The notes below the pieces were generated by a model. The model was given only the letters and a program-made list of their open reading frames with translations, had not been told where the DNA came from and did no database searches. A DNA stretch of 64,000 bases from Mycobacterium sp. WUMAC-067 (GTDB lineage Bacteria > Actinomycetota > Actinomycetes > Mycobacteriales > Mycobacteriaceae), in assembly GCF_020217485.1 (NCBI RefSeq), contig NZ_JAEKMI010000004.1, forward strand, positions 1 through 64,000. Reading direction: 5' to 3'. Within the stretch, counting starts at the first letter, position 1. Each line of letters begins with the position of its first letter. This document shows, piece by piece, positions 12,534 through 21,969 of the stretch. The position numbers and the translations under genes are program-made.

Positions 12534-12992
12534 CTAGGACCGGGTGCGCAGCGTTGCGAGTGCCTTGTCCGCGTGGGTGTCCATGTTGAATTCGCTGGAG
12601 ATCACCTCGAGGACCGTGCGGTCGGTGTCGATGACGAACGTGGTGCGCTTGACGGGCATCAGCTTGCCCAGCAGGCCGCGCTTGACGCCGAACTGCGCGG
12701 CGACGGTGCCGTCGGTGTCCGACAGCAGCGGGTAGTCGAACTTCCGCAGGTCGGCGAACTTGGCCTGTTTTTGCACGGGGTCGGCGCTGATGCCCACCCG
12801 GTTGGCCCCGACCGCGGCGAATTCGGAGGCCAGGTCGCGGAAGTGGCACGCTTCTTTGGTGCAGCCGGGCGTCATGGCGGCCGGGTAGAAGAACAGGACG
12901 ACGGGCCCGCTCGCGAGCAGTTCGCTGAGCTTGCGCGGCGTGCCGGTCTGGTCGGGCAGTTCGAAGTCGGCGACGGTCTCACCAGGTTTCAT
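12534..12992 (-). CDS. bcpB: Thioredoxin-dependent peroxiredoxin, Bcp type
   Basis: A 152-aa peroxiredoxin that reduces hydroperoxides. The peroxidatic Cys is in FFYPAAMTPGCTKEACHFRDL; a second Cys five residues later gives the CxxxxC pair of atypical 2-Cys Bcp/PrxQ enzymes. The upstream PDQTGTPRKLSEL and downstream GISADPVQKQAKFADLR match the family. It is convergent with chaA and divergent from trpE, with a 13-bp inverted repeat in the 94-nt shared upstream region. Confidence 0.92.
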   Translation of the reverse strand: MKPGETVADFELPDQTGTPRKLSELLASGPVVLFFYPAAMTPGCTKEACHFRDLASEFAAVGANRVGISADPVQKQAKFADLRKFDYPLLSDTDGTVAAQFGVKRGLLGKLMPVKRTTFVIDTDRTVLEVISSEFNMDTHADKALATLRTRS

Positions 12993-12994
12993 TC

Positions 12995-13054
12995 CGCGAG
13001 CGTAACGCTGCTGCCAATTGCAGCGCCGAAAAGCGCAGCCACGTTACGCTCGCG
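12995..13054. repeat. 13-bp perfect inverted repeat between bcpB and trpE
   Basis: CGCGAGCGTAACG (12995-13007) and CGTTACGCTCGCG (13042-13054) are exact reverse complements separated by 34 nt. They begin 2 nt upstream of the bcpB ATG. They could be a paired operator for both divergent genes or a copy of a dispersed mycobacterial intergenic motif. Confidence 0.6.
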
Positions 13055-13086
13055 AGCCGGCCGAGCCCGTCTGGGAGGATGGGGCG

Positions 13087-14625
13087 GTGCACGCCCACCT
13101 CGCCGCGACGACCTCACGAGAGGACTTCCGCCAGCTCGCCGCCGAGCACCGGGTGGTCCCGGTGACCCGCAAGGTGTTGGCCGACAGCGAGACGCCGCTG
13201 TCGGCGTACCGCAAACTCGCCGCCAACCGCCCGGGCACGTTTCTGCTGGAGTCCGCCGAGCACGGCCGTTCCTGGTCGCGGTGGTCGTTCATCGGGGCGG
13301 GCGCGCCCTCGGCGCTGACCGTGCGCGACGGCGAGGCCATCTGGCTGGGCGTGGTGCCGCAGGACGCGCCGACCGGGGGCGACCCGCTGCAGGCCCTGCG
13401 GGCCACCCTCGAACTGCTGGCCACCGAGCCGCTCGCGGGTCTGCCGCCGCTGTCGGGCGGCATGGTGGGTTTCTTCGCCTACGACCTGGTGCGACGCCTG
13501 GAGCGGCTGCCCGAGCTGGCGGTCGACGACCTGGGCCTGCCGGACATGCTGTTGCTGCTGGCCACCGATGTGGCGGCGGTCGATCACCACGAGGGCACCA
13601 TCACGCTGATCGCCAACGCGGTGAACTGGAACGGGACCGACGAGCGGGTCGACGAGGCCTACGACGACGCGGTCGCCCGGCTGGACGTGATGACCGCGGC
13701 GCTGGGCCAGCCGCTGTCGTCGACCGTCGCCACGTTCGACCGGCCGGAACCGCGCTACCGCGCGCAGCGCAGCGTCGAGGAATACGGGAAGATCGTCGAC
13801 TACCTCGTCGAGCAGATCGCCGCGGGTGAAGCCTTTCAGGTGGTGCCGTCGCAGCGGTTCGAAATGGACACCGACGTCGATCCGATCGACGTGTACCGGA
13901 TGCTGCGGGTGACCAACCCGAGCCCGTACATGTATTTGCTGCACGTGCCGAATGACACTGGGGGAACGGACTTTTCGATCGTCGGGTCCAGCCCGGAGGC
14001 GCTCGTCACCGTCGCCGACGGCGTCGCGACCACCCATCCGATCGCCGGAACCCGCTGGCGCGGGGAGACCGACGAGGAGGATCAGCTGCTGGAGAAGGAG
14101 CTGTTGGCCGACGAGAAGGAACGCGCCGAGCACTTGATGCTGGTCGATCTGGGCCGCAACGACCTCGGCCGCGTGTGCGCCCCGGGCACCGTCCGCGTCG
14201 AGGACTACAGCCACATCGAACGCTATAGCCACGTCATGCACCTGGTGTCGACGGTGACCGGCCTGCTCGGCGAGGGCCGGACCGCCCTGGATGCGGTGAC
14301 GGCCTGCTTCCCGGCCGGCACACTGTCGGGCGCGCCGAAGGTGCGGGCCATGGAGCTGATCGAAGAGGTCGAAAAGACGCGCCGCGGCCTGTACGGCGGC
14401 GTGGTCGGCTACCTGGACTTCGCCGGCAACGCCGACTTCGCGATCGCCATCCGCACCGCCCTGATGCGCGCCGGCACCGCCTACGTGCAGTCCGGGGGCG
14501 GGGTGGTGGCGGACTCCAACGGCCCCTACGAGTACACCGAGGCGACCAACAAGGCGCGCGCGGTGCTCAGCGCGATCGCCGCCGCCGAGACGCTGACCGA
14601 GCCGGGTGCGAGCCGCGATGACTGA
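13087..14625 (+). CDS. trpE: Anthranilate synthase component I
   Basis: A 512-aa TrpE that makes anthranilate from chorismate with ammonia from a separate glutaminase subunit not in this window. The N-terminal feedback region contains [18 protein letters not shown], the classical tryptophan-binding LLES motif. The catalytic half includes [68 protein letters not shown] and [13 protein letters not shown] 13087 was chosen because it has GGGAGG 9 nt upstream and because homology with mycobacterial TrpE starts there; the frame is open to 13018. Confidence 0.95.
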   Translation: MHAHLAATTSREDFRQLAAEHRVVPVTRKVLADSETPLSAYRKLAANRPGTFLLESAEHGRSWSRWSFIGAGAPSALTVRDGEAIWLGVVPQDAPTGGDPLQALRATLELLATEPLAGLPPLSGGMVGFFAYDLVRRLERLPELAVDDLGLPDMLLLLATDVAAVDHHEGTITLIANAVNWNGTDERVDEAYDDAVARLDVMTAALGQPLSSTVATFDRPEPRYRAQRSVEEYGKIVDYLVEQIAAGEAFQVVPSQRFEMDTDVDPIDVYRMLRVTNPSPYMYLLHVPNDTGGTDFSIVGSSPEALVTVADGVATTHPIAGTRWRGETDEEDQLLEKELLADEKERAEHLMLVDLGRNDLGRVCAPGTVRVEDYSHIERYSHVMHLVSTVTGLLGEGRTALDAVTACFPAGTLSGAPKVRAMELIEEVEKTRRGLYGGVVGYLDFAGNADFAIAIRTALMRAGTAYVQSGGGVVADSNGPYEYTEATNKARAVLSAIAAAETLTEPGASRDD

Positions 14626-15304
14626 GGCCCGCGCCGAGCGGCGCCGGCTGGACGGCCGGTGGATGATCCGGATCTCCCAGGCGACGCTCGTGGTGGCCGC
14701 GGGCGCGCTGTGGGTGGCCTCGCGCCTGCCCTGGGTCGTGATCCGGTCGTTCGACGGGCTGGGGCCGCCCAAGGAGGTGACGCTGTCCGGCGGGACGTGG
14801 TCGACGGCGCTGCTGCCGCTGGCGATGCTGATGCTGGCCGCGGCCGTTGCGGTCATCGCCGTGCGCGGCTGGCTGCTGCGCGCGCTGGCCGGGCTGCTGG
14901 CGCTGGCCAGCCTGGCGGTCGGCTACCTGGGAATCAGCCTGTGGGCGCTACCCGACGTGGCGGTGCGCGGCGCCGAGCTGGCGCACGTCTCGGTGATGTC
15001 CCTGGTCGGAAGCGAGCGGCGGTACTGGGGCGCCGGGGTCACGGTGGCCGCCGCGGCGTGCGCCCTGATCGCGGCCGTCCTGCTGATGCGATCGGCGTCG
15101 GACTCCGGGCCCGCCCGCTCCAGCGCGACGAAGTACACGACGCCGGCGACGCGCCGCTCGATTGCGCGACGCAAAGACGCCGACGGGGCGATGCTGGAGG
15201 AGCGACAGACGCCGGAAATGTCGGAGCGGATGATCTGGGACGCGCTTGACGAGGGGCGCGACCCAACCGATCGGCCGAGCGGGTCTGACACCGAGGGTCG
15301 GTGA
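14618..15304 (+). CDS. Trp-operon-associated membrane protein
   Basis: A 228-aa protein with four hydrophobic segments (about residues 18-38, 64-85, 87-110 and 130-155) followed by a charged cytoplasmic-looking tail rich in Arg, Asp and Glu. It matches the actinobacterial family of conserved membrane proteins found between trpE and trpC (Rv1610 position). Its ATG overlaps the trpE stop by 8 bp, so it is translated from the same mRNA. The function is unknown; linkage suggests a role connected with tryptophan or anthranilate handling but the sequence gives no catalytic motif. Confidence 0.85.
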   Translation: MTEARAERRRLDGRWMIRISQATLVVAAGALWVASRLPWVVIRSFDGLGPPKEVTLSGGTWSTALLPLAMLMLAAAVAVIAVRGWLLRALAGLLALASLAVGYLGISLWALPDVAVRGAELAHVSVMSLVGSERRYWGAGVTVAAAACALIAAVLLMRSASDSGPARSSATKYTTPATRRSIARRKDADGAMLEERQTPEMSERMIWDALDEGRDPTDRPSGSDTEGR

Positions 15305-15417
15305 CGGGCCGCGAGCCGCGGGCCGCTACCCTTCATTGACGTCGTCGCGATCGGCTGGGGACAACCGAGTGGCCGTGCGATGACAGCGGGGCGACAGGGC
15401 GAAGGGAAACGACAGGC

Positions 15418-16236
15418 ATGAGTCCGGCAACCGTGCTTGACTCCATCCTCGAAGGAGTCCGGGCCGACGTTGCCGCGCGCGAAGCCCTCATCAGCCTGTC
15501 CGAGATCAAAGCCGCCGCCGCGGCCGCGCCACCGCCGCGAGACGTGATGGCCGCCCTGCGCGAGCCCGGAATCGGCGTCATCGCAGAAGTCAAGCGCGCC
15601 AGCCCGTCGGCGGGATCCCTGGCGACCATTGCCGATCCGGCCAAACTGGCCAGGGCGTACGAAGACGGCGGCGCGCGCATCATCAGCGTCTTGACCGAGG
15701 AGCGCCGCTTCCACGGTTCGCTCGACGATCTCGACGCGGTTCGGGCGGCGGTCTCGATACCGATTTTGCGCAAAGACTTTGTCGTGCAGCCCTATCAGAT
15801 CCACGAAGCGCGGGCGCACGGCGCCGACATGTTGTTGCTCATCGTCGCCGCGCTGGAGCAGTCCGCACTGGTGTCGATGCTGGACCGCACCGAATCGCTG
15901 GGCATGACGGCGCTCGTCGAGGTGCACACCGAAGAGGAAGCCGACCGGGCGCTCAAGGCCGGGGCCAACGTAATCGGCGTCAACGCCCGCGATCTGGCCA
16001 CGCTGGCGGTGGACCGGGATTGCTTCGCGCGCATCGCTCCCGGGCTGCCCAGCAACGTGATCAGGATCGCCGAATCCGGTGTGCGCGGCACCGGAGACCT
16101 GCTGGCGTATGCCGGCGCGGGCGCCGACGCCGTGTTGGTCGGCGAAGGTCTGGTCAAAAGCGGTGACCCACGCGCCGCGGTCGCCGACCTGGTGACCGCG
16201 GGCACCCATCCGTCCTGTCCGAAACCGTCTCGCTAG
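15418..16236 (+). CDS. trpC: Indole-3-glycerol phosphate synthase
   Basis: A 272-aa barrel enzyme that cyclises CdRP to indole-3-glycerol phosphate. Motifs are [66 protein letters not shown] and IAESGVRG, which include the catalytic Lys and Glu residues of the family. It is monofunctional, without a fused TrpF, consistent with PriA supplying that step. The 113-nt gap upstream has a possible -10 (TACCCT at 15328-15333), so a secondary promoter may exist. Confidence 0.95.
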   Translation: MSPATVLDSILEGVRADVAAREALISLSEIKAAAAAAPPPRDVMAALREPGIGVIAEVKRASPSAGSLATIADPAKLARAYEDGGARIISVLTEERRFHGSLDDLDAVRAAVSIPILRKDFVVQPYQIHEARAHGADMLLLIVAALEQSALVSMLDRTESLGMTALVEVHTEEEADRALKAGANVIGVNARDLATLAVDRDCFARIAPGLPSNVIRIAESGVRGTGDLLAYAGAGADAVLVGEGLVKSGDPRAAVADLVTAGTHPSCPKPSR

Positions 16237-16266
16237 TCGCTGCGTCACTGAAGAGCCCCTGCGCTG

Positions 16267-16272
16267 TAACGT
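16267..16272 (+). promoter_or_regulatory. -10 element for a leaderless trp leader ORF
   Basis: TAACGT (16267-16272) fits the mycobacterial TAnnnT -10 consensus and lies 8 nt upstream of the ATG at 16281. That spacing predicts a transcript starting at or next to the ATG, i.e. a leaderless mRNA. Confidence 0.5.
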
Positions 16273-16280
16273 TGAACCCC

Positions 16281-16310
16281 ATGAGCCATCCCCGCGTAGA
16301 GCCTTGGTGA
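16281..16310 (+). CDS. Predicted 9-aa leader peptide ending in Trp, coupled to trpB
   Basis: The ORF reads Met-Ser-His-Pro-Arg-Val-Glu-Pro-Trp-stop. A -10-like element lies 8 nt upstream, so the ATG would be the 5' end of a leaderless mRNA. The last sense codon is UGG, and the TGA overlaps the trpB ATG by one base (TGATG at 16308-16312). This arrangement would let charged tRNA-Trp supply, or arrest at the Pro-Trp end, control re-initiation at trpB. It carries a single Trp codon, unlike classical attenuators with tandem Trp codons. Expression and function are inference. Confidence 0.45.
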   Translation: MSHPRVEPW

Positions 16311-17569
16311 TGGTGGACCTGTCCCGCCCGGACCTTCCGCTTCCGAGCGCAGCCATCGCCGAACCCACCCGTCACGAACCCGATGCGGGTGGCCATTTCG
16401 GCGTGTACGGCGGCCGCTACGTCGCCGAGGCGTTGATGGCCGTCATCGAAGAGGTCACCGCGGCCTACGAGAAGGAACGCGTCAACCAGGACTTCCTGGA
16501 CACGCTGGATTACCTGCAGGCGCACTATGCCGGGCGGCCGTCGCCGCTGTATGAGGCGCCTCGCCTGTCCGAGCAGGCCGGCGCCCGCATCTTCCTCAAG
16601 CGAGAAGACCTGAACCACACCGGTTCTCACAAGATCAACAACGTGCTCGGTCAGGCGCTGCTCGCTCAGCGCATGGGCAAGAAGCGGGTGATCGCCGAGA
16701 CCGGGGCCGGTCAGCACGGCGTGGCGACGGCCACCGCCTGCGCCCTGCTCGGCCTGGAATGCGTGATCTACATGGGCGCAGTGGACACCGAGCGCCAGGC
16801 GCTCAACGTGGCACGGATGCGACTGCTGGGAGCCACGGTCGTCTCGGTCCAGAGCGGTTCGAGGACGCTCAAAGACGCCATCAATGAGGCGTTCCGGGAT
16901 TGGGTTACCAATGCCGACAACACCTTCTACTGCTTCGGCACCGCGGCCGGACCCCATCCCTTTCCCGCCATGGTCCGCGATTTCCAGCGCATCATCGGCC
17001 TCGAGGCGCGCGCCCAGATTCAGGCGCAGGCGGGCCGGCTGCCCGACGCGGTGGTGGCCTGCATCGGTGGCGGATCGAACGCGATCGGCATCTTCCACCC
17101 GTTCATCGACGATCCCGGCGTGCGGCTGATCGGATTCGAGGCGGCCGGCGACGGTGTCGAAACCGGAAGGCACGCCGCAACCTTCAGCGGCGGTTCCCCC
17201 GGGGCGTTTCAGGGGTCGTTCTCCTACCTGCTGCAGGACGAGGACGGTCAGACCATCGAATCCCATTCCATCTCAGCGGGTCTCGATTACCCGGGAGTGG
17301 GCCCAGAACATGCGTGGCTGCGCGAGAGTGGACGCGCCGAGTACCGGCCCATCACCGATTCCGAGGCGATGGAGGCGTTCCGCGCCCTGTGCCGCACCGA
17401 AGGGATCATCCCCGCCATCGAATCCGCGCACGCCGTGGCCGGGGCCCTGAAGGTGGCGCCCGAATTGGGGAACGCCGCGATCATCGTGGTGAACCTGTCG
17501 GGGCGCGGGGACAAGGACGTCGAGACGGCCGCGCAGTGGTTCGGGCTGTTGGGATCCAGCGACCGATGA
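16310..17569 (+). CDS. trpB: Tryptophan synthase beta chain
   Basis: A PLP enzyme of about 419 aa that joins indole and serine. The PLP Lys is in [21 protein letters not shown]; other motifs are [33 protein letters not shown] and [14 protein letters not shown] 16310 overlaps the stop of a short Trp-ending ORF; in-frame GTG 16307 and TTG 16304 precede it. No Shine-Dalgarno stands at normal distance, which supports coupling to the short ORF or translation from a leaderless mRNA. It overlaps trpA by 4 bp. Confidence 0.95.
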   Translation: MVDLSRPDLPLPSAAIAEPTRHEPDAGGHFGVYGGRYVAEALMAVIEEVTAAYEKERVNQDFLDTLDYLQAHYAGRPSPLYEAPRLSEQAGARIFLKREDLNHTGSHKINNVLGQALLAQRMGKKRVIAETGAGQHGVATATACALLGLECVIYMGAVDTERQALNVARMRLLGATVVSVQSGSRTLKDAINEAFRDWVTNADNTFYCFGTAAGPHPFPAMVRDFQRIIGLEARAQIQAQAGRLPDAVVACIGGGSNAIGIFHPFIDDPGVRLIGFEAAGDGVETGRHAATFSGGSPGAFQGSFSYLLQDEDGQTIESHSISAGLDYPGVGPEHAWLRESGRAEYRPITDSEAMEAFRALCRTEGIIPAIESAHAVAGALKVAPELGNAAIIVVNLSGRGDKDVETAAQWFGLLGSSDR

Positions 17570-18381
17570 CCGTCAAGCAGAGCGAAGCGAGCCGGCTCGG
17601 GCCGGTCTTCGAGGCGTGCCGCGAAGGCGGCCGCGCGGCGCTGATCGGCTATCTGCCCACCGGGTACCCGGATGTGCGGACCTCGGTGGACGGGATGATC
17701 GCCTTGGTCGAATCGGGTTGCGACATCGTCGAAGTCGGGGTGCCCTATTCGGATCCCGGCATGGACGGCCCGACCATCGCCAAGGCCACCGAGGCCGCGC
17801 TGCACGGGGGAGTGCGCGTGCGCGACACCCTGGCGGCGGTCGAGGCGATCAGCGCCGCCGGTGGCCACGCCGTCGTGATGACCTACTGGAACCCCGTGTT
17901 GCGCTACGGAATTGACGCCTTCGCCCGTGACCTGGCATCGGCCGGCGGTTACGGCCTGATCACCCCGGATTTGATTCCCGACGAAGCCGGGCAGTGGCTG
18001 GCGGCGTCCGAGGAGCATCGACTGGACCGGATATTTCTGGTGGCGCCCTCCTCGACGCCGCAGCGCTTGGCGATGACGGTCGAGGCGTCCCGCGGATTCG
18101 TCTACGCGGCATCGACGATGGGTGTGACGGGAGCGCGCGACGTGGTATCCAATGCCGCGCCCGAGTTGGTGGGCAGAGTCAAGGAGATATCGGACATCCC
18201 GGTCGGTGTCGGGCTGGGAGTGCGGTCGCGAGAGCAAGCCGCGCAGATCGGCGGCTACGCCGACGGTGTCATTGTCGGTTCCGCGCTGGTGTCGGCGCTC
18301 GGAGACGGGGGTTTGACCGCATTGCGCGCACTCACTGAGGAACTCGCCGCCGGTGTACGCCACAGGGCGGTCGCGTCGTGA
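17566..18381 (+). CDS. trpA: Tryptophan synthase alpha chain
   Basis: A 271-aa barrel subunit that releases indole from indole-glycerol phosphate and channels it to TrpB. Motifs: [30 protein letters not shown] with the catalytic Glu and Asp, [36 protein letters not shown] and [12 protein letters not shown]. The ATG overlaps the trpB stop, and the trpA TGA overlaps the GTG of lgt, tying lipoprotein biogenesis to the trp mRNA. Confidence 0.95.
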   Translation: MTVKQSEASRLGPVFEACREGGRAALIGYLPTGYPDVRTSVDGMIALVESGCDIVEVGVPYSDPGMDGPTIAKATEAALHGGVRVRDTLAAVEAISAAGGHAVVMTYWNPVLRYGIDAFARDLASAGGYGLITPDLIPDEAGQWLAASEEHRLDRIFLVAPSSTPQRLAMTVEASRGFVYAASTMGVTGARDVVSNAAPELVGRVKEISDIPVGVGLGVRSREQAAQIGGYADGVIVGSALVSALGDGGLTALRALTEELAAGVRHRAVAS

Positions 18382-19946
18382 CGACGTTGCTCGCCTATTT
18401 TCCGAGTCCCGCGCAGGGCGTCTGGCACGTTGGGCCGCTGCCCATTCGGGCCTACGCGCTGTTCATCATCGCCGGCATTGTGGCCGCCCTGCTGATCGGC
18501 GACCGGCGCTGGGAGGCGCGCGGCGGCGAGCGCGGCGTGATCTACGACATCGCGCTGTGGACGGTGCCGTTCGGGCTAATCGGTGGTCGGCTCTACCATT
18601 TGGCCACCGACTGGCGCACCTATTGGGGCCCGGGCGGAGCCGGACTAGGCGCGGCCGTACGGATCTGGGACGGCGGCTTGGGCATCTGGGGCGCGGTGGC
18701 GCTCGGCGCCGTGGGCGCCTGGATCGGGTGCCGCCGGCACGGCATTCCGCTGCCGGCCTTCGCCGACGCGATCGCCCCGGGAATCATCCTGGCGCAGGCC
18801 ATCGGTCGGCTCGGTAACTACTTCAACCAGGAACTCTACGGCCGCGAGACCACACTGCCGTGGGGGCTGGAGATCTTCTACCGCCGGGACCCCTCGGGAT
18901 ACATCGACCCGCATTCGCTGGACGGGATCTCCACGGGCCAGGTGGCATTGGTCGTGCAGCCAACGTTCCTCTACGAATTGCTCTGGAACCTACTGATTTT
19001 CGTCGTTCTGCTCTATGCGGATCGACGATTCACGCTGGGCCACGGCCGGCTGTTCGCGCTGTATGTGGCTGGTTATTGCGTGGGACGCTTCTGTGTGGAG
19101 CTGCTGCGCGACGACACCGCCACCCACATCGCCGGCATCCGGATCAATTCGTTCACATCGACTTTCGTGTTCATCGGGGCGGTGGTGTACCTGATGGCGG
19201 CGCCCAGGGGCCGCGAAGATCCCGAGAGCCTGCGCGGAAACCAATACGTTGACGAGGAATACGCCGAGCCGGAACTGGAGCCGGCGACTGTGGCGGCGGC
19301 CGCGGCCGCGGGGGGTGCGGCCGGTGCCGCGGGTGCTGCCGACGACGACGTGCCGACCGAATCTGCGGTGGGGAGCGCGGAAGTCGCCGACACGGGCGGC
19401 GACGAGGCGGAATCCGACGAGCCGGAGACCGAGGCGGTAGCCGACGAGGCCGAGGCGGAGGAATCCGAGGCCGAAGAGCTCGAGCTCGACGAGGCGGAAT
19501 CCGACGAGGCGGAAGCCGAGGAACCGGAAGTCGAAGAGCCGCAAGCCGAAGAGCACGCGGATGAATCGGAGGCCGAGGCGGTAGCCGACGAGGCCGAGGG
19601 GGAGGAATCCGAGGCCGAAGAGCTCGAGCTCGACGAGCCGGAGGCCGACGCGGAAGCCGAGGAACCGGAAGTCGAAGAGCCGCAAGCCGAAGAGACCGAC
19701 GAGGCGGAAGCCGACGCGGAGGACGAGGAACCGGAAGCCGAAGAGGCCGACGAGGTGGAAGCTGACGAGGCGGAAGCCGAAGAACCGGAAGCCGAAGCCG
19801 ACGCAGAGGATTCCGAATCCGAAGAACCGGAAGCCCAAAGCGCAGAACCCGCTACGGAAGAGCCCGTCGCCGAAAAGGTTTCGGATCAACCAGAAGCCCG
19901 GCGGCGATGGGGCTCGCGACTGCGGAACCGACTGTCGGGCCGCTGA
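18378..19946 (+). CDS. lgt: Prolipoprotein diacylglyceryl transferase with long acidic C-terminal tail
   Basis: Lgt moves diacylglycerol from phosphatidylglycerol to the lipobox Cys of prolipoproteins in the plasma membrane; Mpt83 encoded nearby would be a substrate. Residues 1 to about 275 are the membrane enzyme, with IGGRLYHLATDW and AIGRLGNYFNQELYGRET carrying the Lgt signature, and later GYCVGRFCVELLRDD. The remaining roughly 245 residues are a low-complexity Glu/Ala/Asp tail ending in a basic stretch (RRRWGSRLRNRLSGR). Total length is 522 aa, against about 280 for typical bacterial Lgt. The GTG start overlaps trpA. The tail is probably cytoplasmic and disordered; its role is unknown. 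Confidence 0.94.
   Translation: MTTLLAYFPSPAQGVWHVGPLPIRAYALFIIAGIVAALLIGDRRWEARGGERGVIYDIALWTVPFGLIGGRLYHLATDWRTYWGPGGAGLGAAVRIWDGGLGIWGAVALGAVGAWIGCRRHGIPLPAFADAIAPGIILAQAIGRLGNYFNQELYGRETTLPWGLEIFYRRDPSGYIDPHSLDGISTGQVALVVQPTFLYELLWNLLIFVVLLYADRRFTLGHGRLFALYVAGYCVGRFCVELLRDDTATHIAGIRINSFTSTFVFIGAVVYLMAAPRGREDPESLRGNQYVDEEYAEPELEPATVAAAAAAGGAAGAAGAADDDVPTESAVGSAEVADTGGDEAESDEPETEAVADEAEAEESEAEELELDEAESDEAEAEEPEVEEPQAEEHADESEAEAVADEAEGEESEAEELELDEPEADAEAEEPEVEEPQAEETDEAEADAEDEEPEAEEADEVEADEAEAEEPEAEADAEDSESEEPEAQSAEPATEEPVAEKVSDQPEARRRWGSRLRNRLSGR
19431..19694 (+). repeat. Near-identical 120-bp repeat pair inside lgt
   Basis: Two copies (about 19431-19553 and 19575-19694, 144 bp apart) encode almost the same 40-residue acidic unit; both begin with the EAVADEAE motif and end EVEEPQAEE. 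Codon-level identity is high, so recent in-frame duplication and length variation between strains are likely. Confidence 0.8.
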
Positions 19947-20016
19947 CTACCCGCTCACTACCGGCGCGCCGGATCCGGGCGCCGGGGCGCCGCGAATCTG
20001 GCATGCTGGAAGCACT

Positions 20017-20460
20017 GTGACCAACGCGAGGTCAGCCCTTCCACCCGCGCATGCCGGCTCGCACGGCCTGCGTGCTCCTCTCGGCTATGCCGGGGCGGCG
20101 ACCGGCCTCGCGCTGGGCGGCGCGCTCGGCTACGTCGCGCTGGCCGACCCGCACAATCCCGCTTCGATCTATCCGCCGTGTCCGTTCAAGTGGCTCACCG
20201 GCTGGAATTGCCCGTTTTGCGGCGGGCTGCGCATGACGTATGACGTGGTGCACGGCGACCTGGCGGCCGCCATCCACGACAACGTTTTTCTGCTGGCCGC
20301 AATCCCGATGTTGGCCGCGTGGCTGCTGGTTCGCCGCGCACGCGGCGCTTCGCCGCTGTCGCGGACGGCGTTGCTGACCGTCGTGGTCGCGACGGTCGTC
20401 TGGACGGTTGCGCGTAACTTGCCCGCCTTCCCGTTGATTCCGAGCGTTCTTGGTGGGTAA
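20017..20460 (+). CDS. DUF2752 small membrane protein
   Basis: A 147-aa protein with three hydrophobic segments. Between the first and second lies the DUF2752 signature PCPFKWLTGWNCPFCGGLRM, whose paired cysteines resemble a metal or redox site. The enzymatic function is unknown. It starts at a GTG 70 nt after lgt and has the same orientation as lgt and pyk. In M. tuberculosis two small membrane genes (Rv1615 and Rv1616) occupy this interval; here there is one. Confidence 0.8.
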   Translation: MTNARSALPPAHAGSHGLRAPLGYAGAATGLALGGALGYVALADPHNPASIYPPCPFKWLTGWNCPFCGGLRMTYDVVHGDLAAAIHDNVFLLAAIPMLAAWLLVRRARGASPLSRTALLTVVVATVVWTVARNLPAFPLIPSVLGG

Positions 20461-20525
20461 GAGCACACTGCGCGGCGCCCTTATGTGCGGGCCGTCGGGG
20501 TTACACGCGACTATGCTGGGTCGGC

Positions 20526-21944
20526 GTGAGTAGACGCGGAAAGATCGTCTGCACCCTTGGGCCTGCGACCAATTCGGACGAGTTGATCTTGGCGCTGGTT
20601 GAGGCCGGAATGGACGTCGCCCGGTTGAACTTCAGCCACGGCGATTACGCCGATCACAAAGCCGCCTACGAACGGGTCCGGGTCGCCTCCGACGCGACCG
20701 GCCGCGCCGTCGGTGTGCTCGCCGACCTGCAGGGCCCCAAGATCAGGCTGGGACGCTTCGCCACCGGCCCCACCTACTGGGCCGACGGTGAGACGGTCCG
20801 GATCACCGTCGCGGACTGCGAAGGCAGCCACGACCGGGTGTCGACCACCTACAAAAGGCTGGCGGAGGACGCCGCCATCGGTGACCGGGTTCTGGTCGAC
20901 GACGGCAAGGTCTGCCTGGTGGTCGACGGCATCGAGGGCGACGACGTCATCTGCACCGTCGTCGAGGGCGGCCCGGTCAGCAACAACAAGGGCATCTCGC
21001 TGCCGGGCATGAACGTGTCCGCACCGGCCTTGTCGGAGAAGGACATCGAGGACCTCACCTTCGCGCTGGATCTCGGTGTCGACCTGGTGGCGCTGTCCTT
21101 CGTGCGTTCGCCGGCCGACGTCGAGTTGGTGCACGAGGTGATGGACCGGGTGGGCCGGCGGGTTCCGGTGATCGCCAAGCTGGAAAAGCCCGAAGCCGTC
21201 GACAATCTGGAAGCCATCGTGCTGGCCTTCGACGCCATCATGGTGGCCCGCGGCGACCTCGGCGTCGAGTTGCCCTTGGAAGAGGTTCCGCTGGTGCAGA
21301 AGCGGGCCATCCAGATGGCGCGCGAGAACGCCAAGCCGGTCATCGTGGCCACGCAGATGCTCGATTCCATGATCGAGAACTCACGGCCGACCCGCGCGGA
21401 GGCGTCCGACGTCGCTAACGCGGTCCTCGACGGCGCGGACGCGGTGATGCTGTCCGGGGAGACGTCGGTGGGCAAGTATCCGATGGCGGCCGTACGGACC
21501 ATGTCGCGCATCATCTGCGCGGTCGAGGACAATTCCACGGCCGCCCCGCCGCTGACCCACGTCCCGCGCACCAAACGGGGCGTGATCTCCTATGCGGCCC
21601 GCGACATCGGCGAGCGGCTCGACGCCAAGGCCCTCGTCGCCTTCACCCAGTCCGGCGACACGGTCAAGCGGCTCGCGCGCCTGCACACCCCGCTGCCGCT
21701 GCTGGCCTTCACCGCCTGGCCCGAGGTGCGCAGCCAGCTGGCCATGACCTGGGGCACCGAGACGTTCATCGTCCCGATGATGACCTCGACCGACGGCATG
21801 ATCCGCCAGGTCGATAAGTCGCTGCTCGAACTCGGCCGCTACAAGCGCGGCGACCTGGTGGTCATCGTCGCCGGCGCGCCACCTGGCACAGTAGGGTCGA
21901 CCAACCTGATCCATGTGCACCGGATCGGGGAGGACGACGTTTAA
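20526..21944 (+). CDS. pyk: Pyruvate kinase
   Basis: The 472-aa enzyme makes pyruvate and ATP from phosphoenolpyruvate at the end of glycolysis. Motifs: KIVCTLGPA, VARLNFSHGD, DLQGPKIRLG, KGISLPGMN, the catalytic-lysine segment VPVIAKLEKPEAV, AFDAIMVARGDLGVELP and TRAEASDVANAVLDGADAVMLSGETS. The start is GTG 20526, giving the same length as other mycobacterial PykA proteins. The frame of the next gene is open across the pyk 3' end. Confidence 0.96.
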   Translation: MSRRGKIVCTLGPATNSDELILALVEAGMDVARLNFSHGDYADHKAAYERVRVASDATGRAVGVLADLQGPKIRLGRFATGPTYWADGETVRITVADCEGSHDRVSTTYKRLAEDAAIGDRVLVDDGKVCLVVDGIEGDDVICTVVEGGPVSNNKGISLPGMNVSAPALSEKDIEDLTFALDLGVDLVALSFVRSPADVELVHEVMDRVGRRVPVIAKLEKPEAVDNLEAIVLAFDAIMVARGDLGVELPLEEVPLVQKRAIQMARENAKPVIVATQMLDSMIENSRPTRAEASDVANAVLDGADAVMLSGETSVGKYPMAAVRTMSRIICAVEDNSTAAPPLTHVPRTKRGVISYAARDIGERLDAKALVAFTQSGDTVKRLARLHTPLPLLAFTAWPEVRSQLAMTWGTETFIVPMMTSTDGMIRQVDKSLLELGRYKRGDLVVIVAGAPPGTVGSTNLIHVHRIGEDDV

Positions 21945-21969
21945 CGCCCGGACCGAAGGAGAGGCCGCC

